Below are positions 8,417-16,382 of a DNA stretch of 47,822 nucleotides, in pieces. The position numbers and the translations under genes are program-made. The stretch is from Prevotella sp. (GTDB lineage: Bacteria > Bacteroidota > Bacteroidia > Bacteroidales > Bacteroidaceae), in contig JAFVBX010000039.1 of NCBI GenBank assembly GCA_017479675.1, positions 1 through 47,822 of the forward strand, written 5' to 3'. The notes under the pieces are model-generated. The model saw only the letters and a program-made list of their open reading frames with translations. It was not told the DNA's origin and did not search any database. Each line of letters opens with the position of its first letter. Position 1 is the stretch's first letter.

Positions 8417-8448
8417 TTTGTCGGAAACAATAAAAAACACTACCTTTG
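8417..8448 (+). promoter_or_regulatory. Promoter of the nrdD-nrdG-kdsA-kdsD operon
   Basis: TTTG at 8417-8420, a 20-nt spacer and TACCTTTG at 8441-8448 match the Bacteroidetes consensus. The predicted leader is about 100 nt, ends in an A-rich run, and shows no recognisable riboswitch. The rest of 8258-8554 holds nothing I can name. Confidence 0.75.
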
Positions 8449-8554
8449 TAATCGCAAATTTAAAAAATTCACTAACCACTATTCTTTACGAAAGTTTTCC
8501 AAAACGGACAACTTTTTAAAAAAGAAAAAGAAAAAAGTTTTCTATTTTTGACCT

Positions 8555-10702
8555 ATGATGGAAATTAAAAAGTTCACCATCACGAAGCGTGATGGCTCTA
8601 AGGACGACTTCTCGCTGGACAAAATCATGAACGCTATAGTAAGGGCGTTTGAAGCAGTTGAGGAACCATTTGATGTGGCTAACATCTCAAAGATTATCAG
8701 CCACTTAGACATTAAGAACAACATTACGGTGGAGGATATTCAGAACCAGGTTGAGATGGCTCTGATGAAGGAAGGCCACTACAAGGTGGCTAAGTGCTAC
8801 ATGCTCTACCGTCAGTCACATACGGAAGACCGTGAGACTATCGAGAAGTTGTCTTTTGTGACAGACTACATGGAAGCAGCCAACGCTGCAACAGGTTCAA
8901 AGTTTGACGCAAACGCCAACGTGGAGCATAAGAATATTGCTACCTTGATAGGTGAGCTGCCTAAGTCAAACTTCATACGTCTGAACCGTCGTCTGCTGAC
9001 CGACCGCATAAAGAAGATGTATGACAAGCAGACAGCCGACAAGTATATCGACCTGCTGACACACCACTTTATATATAAGAACGACGAGACCTCAATAGCT
9101 CCTTACTGTGCTTCAATCACTATGTACCCTTGGCTCATCAACGGTACTACGGCGATAGGCGGCAACTCAACAGCTCCGACAAACCTCAAGAGCTTCTGCG
9201 GCGGTTTCGTGAACATGGTGTTCATCGTGAGTTCTATGCTCTCTGGCGCATGCGCTACGCCTGAGTTCCTCATGTATCTCAACTACTTCATAGGCAAAGA
9301 GTATGGTCAGGACTACTGGAAGGATCCGGAGAAGATAGTGGATTTGTCAATTCGTCAGCGTTCCATCGACAAGGTCATAACAGACTGCTTCGAGCAGATA
9401 GTATATTCCATCAACCAGCCAACAGGCGCACGTAACTTCCAGGCAGTGTTCTGGAACATCGCATACTACGACAAGTATTACTTCGAGTCACTCTTCGGCA
9501 ACTTCTACTTCCCAGACGGAAGCCAGCCAGACTGGAACGGACTGTCATGGTTGCAGAAGCGTTTCATGAAGTGGTTCAACAAGGAGCGTTCAAAGACCGT
9601 GCTCACATTCCCTGTGGAGACGATGGCGCTGCTTGCCGACAACGGCGAGTGCCGCGATAAGGAGTGGGGCGACTTCACAGCAGAGATGTATGCTGAGGGC
9701 CACAGTTTCTTCACCTATATGAGTGACAACGCTGACTCACTGTCTTCTTGCTGCCGTCTGCGCAACGAGATACAGGACAACGGCTTCTCATACACACTGG
9801 GTGCAGGTGGTGTGTCAACAGGCTCTAAGTCTGTGCTGACTGTTAACCTCAACCGTTGCATACAGTATGCAGTGAACAACGGCAGGGACTACAAGGAGTA
9901 CCTTGAGGAGGTTATCGACCTCTGCCACAAGGTGCAACTGGCATACAACGAGAACCTCAAGAACCTGCAGGCTCATGGTATGTTGCCACTCTTCGATGCA
10001 GGCTATATCAACATGTCACGCCAGTATCTTACCATCGGTGTCAACGGCCTGGTTGAGGCTGCCGAGTTCATGGGACTGAAGATTACTGCCAACGACAAGT
10101 ACAAGGAGTTCGTACAGGGCGTGCTCTCTATTGTGGAGAAACTCAACAAGCAGTATCGCACCAAGGAGGTACTCTTCAACTGTGAGATGATACCTGCCGA
10201 GAACGTCGGCGTGAAGCACGCTAAGTGGGACCGCGAGGACGGCTACTTCGTACCACGCGACTGCTACAACTCTTACTTCTACGTGGTAGAGGACCAGTCG
10301 CTCAACATCATCGACAAGTTCAAGATGCACGGCGCACCTTACATTGAGCACCTCACCGGCGGTTCTGCCCTGCACATGAACCTTGAGGAGCACCTCTCAA
10401 AGATGCAGTACAAGCAACTGCTGAAGGTTGCAGCCAAGGAGGGATGTAACTACTTCACCTTCAACATTCCTAACACGATATGTAACAACTGCGGCCACAT
10501 CGACAAGCGTTACCTGCACGAGTGTCCTAAGTGTCACTCAAGCAATGTGGACTACATGACACGTATCATTGGCTACCTCAAGAGAATAAGCAATTTCTCT
10601 GCTGCACGCCAGAAGGAAGCTGCACGCCGCTACTATGCAGGCTCAGACAAGATGGGCAAGGAAGAGGCAGCACAGCAGCAACAGGTACAGAAAGTAGGAT
10701 AA
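8555..10702 (+). CDS. nrdD: Anaerobic ribonucleoside-triphosphate reductase
   Basis: A 715-residue class III ribonucleotide reductase that makes dNTPs without oxygen. An ATP-cone regulatory domain occupies about residues 3-95 (ITKRDGSKDDFSLDKI). The large glycyl-radical barrel follows. Four cysteines for a structural zinc are present (C643, C646, C657, C660), just before the radical site G673 in TRIIGYLKRISNF. The activase gene nrdG begins 9 nt downstream. A second ATG at 8558 is also possible. The length and motifs are normal for the family. Confidence 0.97.
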   Translation: MMEIKKFTITKRDGSKDDFSLDKIMNAIVRAFEAVEEPFDVANISKIISHLDIKNNITVEDIQNQVEMALMKEGHYKVAKCYMLYRQSHTEDRETIEKLSFVTDYMEAANAATGSKFDANANVEHKNIATLIGELPKSNFIRLNRRLLTDRIKKMYDKQTADKYIDLLTHHFIYKNDETSIAPYCASITMYPWLINGTTAIGGNSTAPTNLKSFCGGFVNMVFIVSSMLSGACATPEFLMYLNYFIGKEYGQDYWKDPEKIVDLSIRQRSIDKVITDCFEQIVYSINQPTGARNFQAVFWNIAYYDKYYFESLFGNFYFPDGSQPDWNGLSWLQKRFMKWFNKERSKTVLTFPVETMALLADNGECRDKEWGDFTAEMYAEGHSFFTYMSDNADSLSSCCRLRNEIQDNGFSYTLGAGGVSTGSKSVLTVNLNRCIQYAVNNGRDYKEYLEEVIDLCHKVQLAYNENLKNLQAHGMLPLFDAGYINMSRQYLTIGVNGLVEAAEFMGLKITANDKYKEFVQGVLSIVEKLNKQYRTKEVLFNCEMIPAENVGVKHAKWDREDGYFVPRDCYNSYFYVVEDQSLNIIDKFKMHGAPYIEHLTGGSALHMNLEEHLSKMQYKQLLKVAAKEGCNYFTFNIPNTICNNCGHIDKRYLHECPKCHSSNVDYMTRIIGYLKRISNFSAARQKEAARRYYAGSDKMGKEEAAQQQQVQKVG

Positions 10703-10711
10703 GCACTCTTT

Positions 10712-11176
10712 ATGAAGTATGTTAATACGAGCGTGGTCTTTCAGGAGATACCTGATGAGGTCACGCTCTCTATAAATATATCGAACTGTCCGTGCCATTG
10801 CCTCGGGTGCCACAGCGACTATCTGTGGGGAGACATCGGTGATCCGCTCAATGCCATGTCGCTCGACGTGATGCTCAAGGAATACGGCGAGGACATAACA
10901 TGCGTATCATTCATGGGAGGCGATGCTACACCAGAGGAGGTTGACAGCCTCGCTGCATGGACAAAGAAGCATTATCCGCACCTGAAGATAGCATGGTACA
11001 GCGGCAGGGTGGAGCTGAACAAGGCGATACACCTGAAGAACTTTGACTTCATAAAGCTCGGCCCCTATGTCGAGACGAGGGGACCGCTGAACAAACCTAC
11101 TACAAACCAGCGCCTGTATCGAGTAGAAGCGGACAGGTCGCTGACAGACATCACAAAGAAATTCTGGAAGAAATGA
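10712..11176 (+). CDS. nrdG: Anaerobic ribonucleotide reductase activating protein (radical SAM)
   Basis: A 154-residue activase that uses a [4Fe-4S] cluster and S-adenosylmethionine to generate the glycyl radical on NrdD. The radical-SAM CxxxCxxC motif is C26, C30 and C33 (NCPCHCLGC), and FMGGDA (about 69-74) is the GGE-like SAM-binding strand. It has the compact length typical of NrdG. It lies 9 nt after nrdD, and its last codons overlap the start of kdsA by 4 nt (ATGA), so the four genes are probably translated from one message. Confidence 0.95.
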   Translation: MKYVNTSVVFQEIPDEVTLSINISNCPCHCLGCHSDYLWGDIGDPLNAMSLDVMLKEYGEDITCVSFMGGDATPEEVDSLAAWTKKHYPHLKIAWYSGRVELNKAIHLKNFDFIKLGPYVETRGPLNKPTTNQRLYRVEADRSLTDITKKFWKK

Positions 11177-11931
11177 AACCGATATTTATTGCAGGACCAT
11201 GCGTCATAGAGAGTGCCGAACTGCTCGACAGGGTAGCTCAGGAACTGGTGGCAATCAACAAGGCTCTTGGCACAGAGATAATCTTCAAGGCTTCGTTTGA
11301 CAAGGCTAACCGCACTTCGCTGAAATCGTTCCGAGGTCCGGGAATGGAGAAAGGCTTGCAGATGCTTGCCGACATAAAGAGCAAGTACGGGCTCAGGCTG
11401 TTGACGGACATACACGAATCATATCAGGCACAGCCGGTAGGTGAGGTGGTAGATGTGATACAGATACCTGCTTTCCTTTGTCGTCAGACCGACTTGCTCG
11501 TAGCAGCAGCAAAGACTGGAAAGGTGGTGAACATCAAGAAGGCGCAGTTCCTGAGTGGTGCCGACATGAAATACCCTGTCAACAAGGTGTTGGAGAGTGG
11601 TGGCAAGGAGGCATGGCTCACGGAGCGCGGCAACAGCTTCGGTTACAACAACCTTGTTGTGGATTTCCGCAACATTCCCGATATGCTTGAGATAACGCCA
11701 CGCGTCATAATGGACTGCACCCACAGCGTGCAACGTCCTGGCGGTGGCAACGGCACTACGGCAGGAGACCGTAAGTTCGTTCCCTCTATGGCACTGGCAG
11801 CAAAGGCTTTCGGAGCCAACGGCTACTTCTTTGAGGTGCATCCTAACCCTGATGAGGGACTTAGCGACGGACCAAACATGCTAAAGCTGGAAGACCTGAA
11901 ACCTCTGATAGAAAAACTTCTAACCCCTTGA
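11173..11931 (+). CDS. kdsA: 3-deoxy-8-phosphooctulonate (KDO-8-P) synthase
   Basis: A 252-residue TIM-barrel enzyme that condenses phosphoenolpyruvate with arabinose-5-phosphate to give KDO-8-phosphate for the lipopolysaccharide inner core. It opens with FIAGPCVIES. The Cys at residue 10 marks the metal-dependent class, whereas the metal-independent E. coli type has Asn there. Other conserved parts are IFKASFDKANRTS (about 37-49) and DCTHSVQRPGGG (about 180-191). It overlaps nrdG by 4 nt and is followed by the arabinose-5-phosphate isomerase gene, which supplies its substrate. Confidence 0.95.
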   Translation: MKPIFIAGPCVIESAELLDRVAQELVAINKALGTEIIFKASFDKANRTSLKSFRGPGMEKGLQMLADIKSKYGLRLLTDIHESYQAQPVGEVVDVIQIPAFLCRQTDLLVAAAKTGKVVNIKKAQFLSGADMKYPVNKVLESGGKEAWLTERGNSFGYNNLVVDFRNIPDMLEITPRVIMDCTHSVQRPGGGNGTTAGDRKFVPSMALAAKAFGANGYFFEVHPNPDEGLSDGPNMLKLEDLKPLIEKLLTP

Positions 11932-11957
11932 ACACTCAAACTTTTTAACTATATACG

Positions 11958-12911
11958 ATGAAATCAATACGCGAAATAGCAGCCCAGGCATTAAGGGACG
12001 AGGCTCAGGCACTGGAAGAGCTCATTCCCCTGTTGGACGAACAACTCGACAAGGCTGTTGACCTTATGCTGCACTGCAAGGGTAAGGTTATAGTGACTGG
12101 CGTGGGAAAGAGCGGACACGTTGGCGCCAAGATAGCTGCAACGCTCAGCTCTACAGGCACGCCGGCTGTGTTTGTCAATCCGTTGGATGCCTATCATGGC
12201 GACCTCGGTGTGATAACGAAAGACGATGTGGTGCTTGCCTTGAGCAACAGCGGACAGACCGACGAACTGCTACGTTTCGTTCCCATCATCCTGCACATGA
12301 ATGTACCCATCATCGGCATGAGCGGTAACCCCAAATCGCTATTGGCGAAATACTCCACTTACCACATCAACGTAAATGTGGAGAAAGAGGCATGTCCGCT
12401 GAACCTTGCTCCCACGAGCAGCACCACGGCGGCACTCGCTATGGGCGATGCTCTTGCCATCTGCCTTATGGAGCTGAGGGACTTCAAACCGCGTGACTTC
12501 GCACAGTTCCATCCTGGCGGCGAGCTTGGCAAGCGACTGCTCACTACAGCGGCAGACGTGATGTTGAGTGAGAACCTGCCGTTCATCCCTGCTACCATGC
12601 ATCTTGGCGAGGCAATAATAAAGGTAAGCGCAGGAAAACTCGGACTCGGCATCTCGCTTAATGACGATGGTACGTTGGCAGGAGTATTTACCGACGGTGA
12701 TATACGTCGAGCTATGGAACGTTGGCAGGCTGCTTTCTTCGACCATACCGTGAGCGATATAATGACCAGAACGCCGAAGACGGTGACGTGCGATGCACGT
12801 ATATCGGACATACAACGTGTGATGAACGACAACAAGATACACAATGTGCTTGTCATAGATGACGACAAACGAGTGGTAGGCGTTGTTGACCGCTATGCCT
12901 GCGATATATAA
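11958..12911 (+). CDS. kdsD: Arabinose-5-phosphate isomerase (KdsD/KpsF)
   Basis: A 317-residue sugar-phosphate isomerase that converts ribulose-5-phosphate to arabinose-5-phosphate for KdsA. An N-terminal SIS domain (about 30-165) contains VTGVGKSGHVGAKIAATLSS and ALSNSGQTDELL. Two CBS domains follow (about 200-317), ending in DDDKRVVGVVDR. It lies 26 nt after kdsA and is the last gene before a strong bidirectional terminator. Confidence 0.93.
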   Translation: MKSIREIAAQALRDEAQALEELIPLLDEQLDKAVDLMLHCKGKVIVTGVGKSGHVGAKIAATLSSTGTPAVFVNPLDAYHGDLGVITKDDVVLALSNSGQTDELLRFVPIILHMNVPIIGMSGNPKSLLAKYSTYHINVNVEKEACPLNLAPTSSTTAALAMGDALAICLMELRDFKPRDFAQFHPGGELGKRLLTTAADVMLSENLPFIPATMHLGEAIIKVSAGKLGLGISLNDDGTLAGVFTDGDIRRAMERWQAAFFDHTVSDIMTRTPKTVTCDARISDIQRVMNDNKIHNVLVIDDDKRVVGVVDRYACDI

Positions 12912-12923
12912 ACTTGATATAAT

Positions 12924-12960
12924 AAAAGGCTTAAATGTCCGATGGACGTTTAAGCCTTTT
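12924..12960. terminator. Bidirectional terminator between kdsD and the convergent secreted-protein gene
   Basis: A long stem (AAAAGGCTTAAATGTCC against GGACGTTTAAGCCTTTT, one mismatch) with a 3-nt loop. A-tracts and T-tracts on the two sides allow it to work in both directions. Confidence 0.85.
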
Positions 12961-12967
12961 TCTTTTT

Positions 12968-14185
12968 TTATTTTGCCATAACCTTTCTGCCGCCAGTGAC
13001 ATACAGACCGTCTTCATGTCTGCTACTCATCCTTTGTCCTGCAACATTGTAGAGCGGAGCGACAGCCTGCGATGTATTATCTTCCCTTGTAACCTCCACT
13101 AAGGTGATACCGTCTTCTTCTATTAATGAAAACGGAATGTCGCTCAATGACGAAAGCGTCAGTTCCTCTGGCAGGAAGAGATATGCCTTGTGTGCGGCAT
13201 TGGAAAAAGGTGCGCCATCTTCGGCACCCCAGTAGAATCCGACACCTTTTGTGGCATGGTCGGCGAGTTTGAAGTAATAGCCGTCACCATCGCTCTGTTC
13301 TTCTTCGCTGTCTGTGCCGTGCAGCATGTTTCCTTCTACACCAGCCCAGTCGTTTGCATCAGTAGCTGTCGCAGAATAAATGGTGGGATAGTAGTCGGTA
13401 TTAGCCTCTCCGCTAATCAGTACTGCGGTGCCATGAGTTACGGATGTTCCGATGTTGTTCAGTCGCAACTTATAGTTGCCTGCTTCTTTTGTCACGCTTA
13501 CGGTATATGCCGTCAGTCCGCTTGGCAGTTCCACGTCGCGGTCGCTGTAATACATCGTTGCATATCCTGTGCTTCCAATTCTTAACGGAGTGTTTGTTCC
13601 AACCTTTTTGTAGCAGTAGGCGAACATAAATTGCTCTGAGCGTCCCACATATTCATTCTGGAAATTGTCTGCATTTTTTACATAACTTATAATTTTTCCA
13701 GAGCCTTTTTTTAGACAGACAGCATTATAAGGAAACTTTGCTGGATTGGAAGTATATACAGTTGGAGTCCAGGCACATGATGTAGTTGACAATGTGAGGT
13801 TGTCATTGTCAGAACTGGTGTCTCCTGTAACATACTTATTTGCTTTACTTATATATATATTGGAACTTTTCGGTATGGTGGAGACTTCATACTCATACGC
13901 ATTGTCACTTGTGTTTGCAGCATCGAGCGTTATTGTTGACGGCAGGTAGTCGGCAGTTGTGGTGCCGATGTTGATTGCATGAAAGGCATTGCCAGTCGCG
14001 CTATCATACGTTCCCATCGCATACATATTTTTACTCTCGTCATACGAAACCAGAATGACGGTGTCGCCAGCGGCGAAGTCGCTTGTAGAGGTTATTACTT
14101 GATACAATCCGCCCAGAGTGCTCTGCGCACTCACGCTAAGACCACACAGCACACTGGCTGTGAGGCCGATAAAAAACTTCTTCAT
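12968..14185 (-). CDS. Secreted protein of unknown function with a T9SS-like C-terminal signal
   Basis: A 405-residue protein with a clear signal peptide (MKKFFIGLTASVLCGLSVSAQ). The C-terminus (PLYNVAGQRMSS, GLYVTGGRKVMAK) follows the pattern YnvxGqr...GlYixxGkKv seen at the end of many Bacteroidetes secreted proteins and is probably a type IX secretion sorting signal. The middle is rich in Ser, Thr, Tyr and Asp and looks like beta-sheet adhesin or repeat modules. I do not recognise a catalytic domain. It lies 43 nt downstream of aroC on the same strand and converges on kdsD across a shared terminator. Confidence 0.75.
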   Translation of the reverse strand: MKKFFIGLTASVLCGLSVSAQSTLGGLYQVITSTSDFAAGDTVILVSYDESKNMYAMGTYDSATGNAFHAINIGTTTADYLPSTITLDAANTSDNAYEYEVSTIPKSSNIYISKANKYVTGDTSSDNDNLTLSTTSCAWTPTVYTSNPAKFPYNAVCLKKGSGKIISYVKNADNFQNEYVGRSEQFMFAYCYKKVGTNTPLRIGSTGYATMYYSDRDVELPSGLTAYTVSVTKEAGNYKLRLNNIGTSVTHGTAVLISGEANTDYYPTIYSATATDANDWAGVEGNMLHGTDSEEEQSDGDGYYFKLADHATKGVGFYWGAEDGAPFSNAAHKAYLFLPEELTLSSLSDIPFSLIEEDGITLVEVTREDNTSQAVAPLYNVAGQRMSSRHEDGLYVTGGRKVMAK

Positions 14186-14228
14186 TTTTGTTATCCTATT
14201 TGTGTTTTTGAAACAATATGTTTGTGTG

Positions 14229-15299
14229 TTACAGTCTTGTTGCCTTATCCAAGAGATAATGGTCGAGGATGACGATTGCCGCCATTGCCTCTACTATGGG
14301 CACTGCACGCGGCAGTACGCAAGGGTCGTGCCTTCCCTTAGCCTTCAGCATGGTAGGGTTGCCTTCCAAGTCTATCGTCTCCTGCTCACGCAGTTGGGTA
14401 GCCACAGGCTTGAATGCCACACGGAAATATATGTCTTCGCCGTTGCTTATACCGCCCTGTATGCCTCCAGAATGGTTGGTCTTCATGCCGTTGCCCAGTC
14501 CTTCGTTGAACAAGTCGTTCTGCTCGCTGCCTCTCATGCCTAAGCCGTTGAAGCCCTCGCCGTATTCAAAACCCTTCACGGCATTGATGGATAGCATGGC
14601 AGCACCGAGTGACTGGTGCAGCTTGCCAAACTCAGGCTCGCCAAGTCCAACGGGACAACCCTTTATTACGCATGTTATGGTGCCGCCTATGGTGTCGCCG
14701 TCTGCCTTCACCTCTTTTATAAGGGCTTCCATCTCTTTCGCCTTCTCCATGTCAGGACAGCGCACGGCGTTGGTCTCTGTCAGCGAGAGGTCATACTTCT
14801 TGTAATCCCTGTCGAGCGCTATGTCGCCTACCTGTGAGGTGTATGCATGAATGTCGATGCCTAACTGTCTGAGGGCGAGCTTTGCAAAGGCACCTGCTAC
14901 GCAGCGGCTTATCGTGATGCGTGCGCTGCTTCTGCCTCCGCCTCTGTGGTCGCGAATGCCGTATTTCTGCTGATATGTGAAGTCGGCATGTGACGGACGG
15001 AACAGACAGCGCATGTTCTCATAGTCCTGTGAGTGCTGGTTGGTGTTTCTCACGAGGAAACCTATGGGGCATCCCGTCGTCTTGCCTTCGAAGACACCGG
15101 AAAGTATCTCCACCTCGTCGGCTTCGTTGCGTCCGGTAGTGATGGCACTCTGTCCTGGACGACGACGGCTCAGCTCCGCCTGTATGAAGTCCATATCGAC
15201 TTCTATGCCTGCTGGCATACCGTCTATAACTCCGCCGATGCCATCTCCGTGACTTTCGCCGAAACTCGTTATTGTGAAAATCTTTCCGAATGTATTCAT
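14229..15299 (-). CDS. aroC: Chorismate synthase
   Basis: A 356-residue FMN-dependent enzyme that performs the last step of the shikimate pathway (EPSP to chorismate). The start at 15299 gives the family N-terminus [18 protein letters not shown]. The upstream in-frame extension to 15401 is only antisense-free read-through of the neighbouring FKBP gene's 3' end, so it was rejected. Signatures include [20 protein letters not shown] (about 44-63) and [20 protein letters not shown] (about 116-135). It is 16 nt downstream of the FKBP gene and probably shares its promoter. Confidence 0.95.
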   Translation of the reverse strand: MNTFGKIFTITSFGESHGDGIGGVIDGMPAGIEVDMDFIQAELSRRRPGQSAITTGRNEADEVEILSGVFEGKTTGCPIGFLVRNTNQHSQDYENMRCLFRPSHADFTYQQKYGIRDHRGGGRSSARITISRCVAGAFAKLALRQLGIDIHAYTSQVGDIALDRDYKKYDLSLTETNAVRCPDMEKAKEMEALIKEVKADGDTIGGTITCVIKGCPVGLGEPEFGKLHQSLGAAMLSINAVKGFEYGEGFNGLGMRGSEQNDLFNEGLGNGMKTNHSGGIQGGISNGEDIYFRVAFKPVATQLREQETIDLEGNPTMLKAKGRHDPCVLPRAVPIVEAMAAIVILDHYLLDKATRL

Positions 15300-15315
15300 A
15301 GGATATATGACTTTT

Positions 15316-15882
15316 TTAATGTTTACAGTTTCCGCAACCCTCGCCTTCGCCAGAGTTACATCCTCCACCGCAACCGCTGCATCCTCCGCTGCATCCACCA
15401 CTGGAGAGTCGGTTTATCATCTGTGTTATCTCTTCGTTGGTAGCTTCGCGACATGCTGTCACGGTGCCAGCAAAGTTGAGGTCGCATCCGGCGAGAGGGT
15501 GATTGAGGTCCACCTTCACGTTCTCGGCGTTCACCTCGAGCACCTTGCCCATAAAGCGCATGCCGTCCTCGTTTTGCAGAGGAATGATGGCGCCGACGTA
15601 TATCATGTTGGCATCAAAGACGCCGTTGACGGTGAAGATGTTCTTGTCGAGCGTTATAACTCGTGCATCGACATATTCTCCGTATGCCTCGGCGCAGGGT
15701 AGGGTGAAGTCAAAGGTGTCGCCCTCGGCAAGTTGCTCTATCTCTTTCTCGAAGCCGGGTATGGTAGTGCCGAAGCCGGAGATGAATACGAAGGGCTCTT
15801 GCTCTGTCGCCTCCTCCTCGAATTTCTTCACACCGTCCTTGATGGTGCTCAGTTTGTATGCTATAGCGTAGTATTTATTCAT
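15316..15882 (-). CDS. SlyD-like FKBP peptidyl-prolyl isomerase with Cys-rich tail
   Basis: A 188-residue cytoplasmic FKBP of the SlyD branch. The FKBP core is interrupted by the insert-in-flap region (about 70-120), and the conserved [17 protein letters not shown] lies at about 125-141. The last 30 residues are almost only Gly, Ser, Cys and Glu, with six Cys and a terminal CKH. SlyD proteins bind nickel or other metals through a His/Cys-rich tail, so metal handling beside protein folding is likely. The start codon lies only 8 nt after a TACCTTTG promoter element, which implies a very short or absent 5' leader. aroC follows in the same transcript. Confidence 0.9.
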   Translation of the reverse strand: MNKYYAIAYKLSTIKDGVKKFEEEATEQEPFVFISGFGTTIPGFEKEIEQLAEGDTFDFTLPCAEAYGEYVDARVITLDKNIFTVNGVFDANMIYVGAIIPLQNEDGMRFMGKVLEVNAENVKVDLNHPLAGCDLNFAGTVTACREATNEEITQMINRLSSGGCSGGCSGCGGGCNSGEGEGCGNCKH

Positions 15883-15890
15883 AACATCTG

Positions 15891-15898
15891 CAAAGGTA
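15891..15898 (-). promoter_or_regulatory. -7 promoter element abutting the FKBP start codon
   Basis: On the - strand TACCTTTG is followed by 8 nt and then the FKBP ATG. Transcription would begin within a few nucleotides of the start codon. No TTTG is evident 19-20 nt upstream; that space is filled by a heptamer repeat. Confidence 0.5.
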
Positions 15899-15902
15899 CT
15901 AA

Positions 15903-15935
15903 GAAAAATTAAGAATTAAGAATTAAGAGTTAAGA
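15903..15935. repeat. AT-rich heptamer tandem repeat (AATTAAG)
   Basis: About four copies of a 7-nt unit (AATTAAG, AATTAAG, AGTTAAG and variants) immediately upstream of the FKBP promoter element. The reverse complement of the same unit occurs at 46153-46194. Confidence 0.7.
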
Positions 15936-16066
15936 AAATGCATTTTTGCCGTGTAGCATATCCCGTTCAGTTGATATGGATTAAGTGCGATTTTGATTGT
16001 TATCAAGAAAGTGGAGTTAGGCCGTAAACTTTCAATATTCAACTTTCAACATCCAACTTTTCTTCG

Positions 16067-16160
16067 TACCTTTGCATCAGCAAATTTTTTTAAGGTGGGT
16101 GGTCCGCTTTAGTATTCATGAAGGCTTCGGCTGGATTGGTGCTGAGCGGACTTTTTGTGT
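16067..16160 (+). ncRNA. Candidate small RNA, or small peptide gene, with own promoter and terminator
   Basis: On the + strand, opposite to both flanking genes, a TACCTTTG element (16067-16074) is followed by an A/T-rich lead and an 8-bp stem (GGTCCGCT 16101-16108 with AGCGGACT 16145-16152, one G-T pair) that runs into TTTTT. The loop contains a smaller C(UUCG)G hairpin. Together these make a transcription unit of about 80 nt. A 20-codon frame (16118-16180, start MKASAGLVLSGLF) crosses the hairpin and has a hydrophobic, signal-like composition. The stretch does not match tmRNA, 6S or SRP RNA as far as I can tell. Confidence 0.35.
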
Positions 16161-16234
16161 GTGTTTCTCATCAAAGGTAAGTGTCAGCAAGTGACGTTGC
16201 TATGTTTTTAGATGGTATTGCTTAGTTATCAAAT

Positions 16235-16344
16235 AACAAAATAGCCTATTTTGTTTAACAAATTAGCCTATTTTGTTTATCAAACTAACCTATTTTGTTT
16301 ATCAAATTAGCCTATTTTGTTTTTTAGGTTAGCTTGTTTTGTTA
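16235..16344. repeat. 22-nt tandem repeat array
   Basis: Four good copies of a 22-nt unit with the core GCCTATTTTGTTT (16235-16256, 16257-16278, 16279-16300, 16301-16322) and one degenerate copy to 16344. Copies differ at a few positions. There are no spacers, so it is not CRISPR. It lies between the end of the M13 peptidase gene and the FKBP promoter. Confidence 0.85.
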
Positions 16345-16382
16345 TATTGAAGCATAGAAATGACGTGCTGCAACTGCGAATT

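Noticed and set aside
8543..8550. TATTTTTG as the nrdD promoter
   Set aside because: It would put the transcription start on the start codon and has no upstream TTTG. The pair at 8417-8448 is a better match.
15300..15401. N-terminal extension of chorismate synthase
   Set aside because: The added residues come from the 3' end of the FKBP gene in another frame. The family N-terminus begins at 15299.
16235..16344. CRISPR array
   Set aside because: The 22-nt units are directly adjacent with no spacers, and no cas genes are present.
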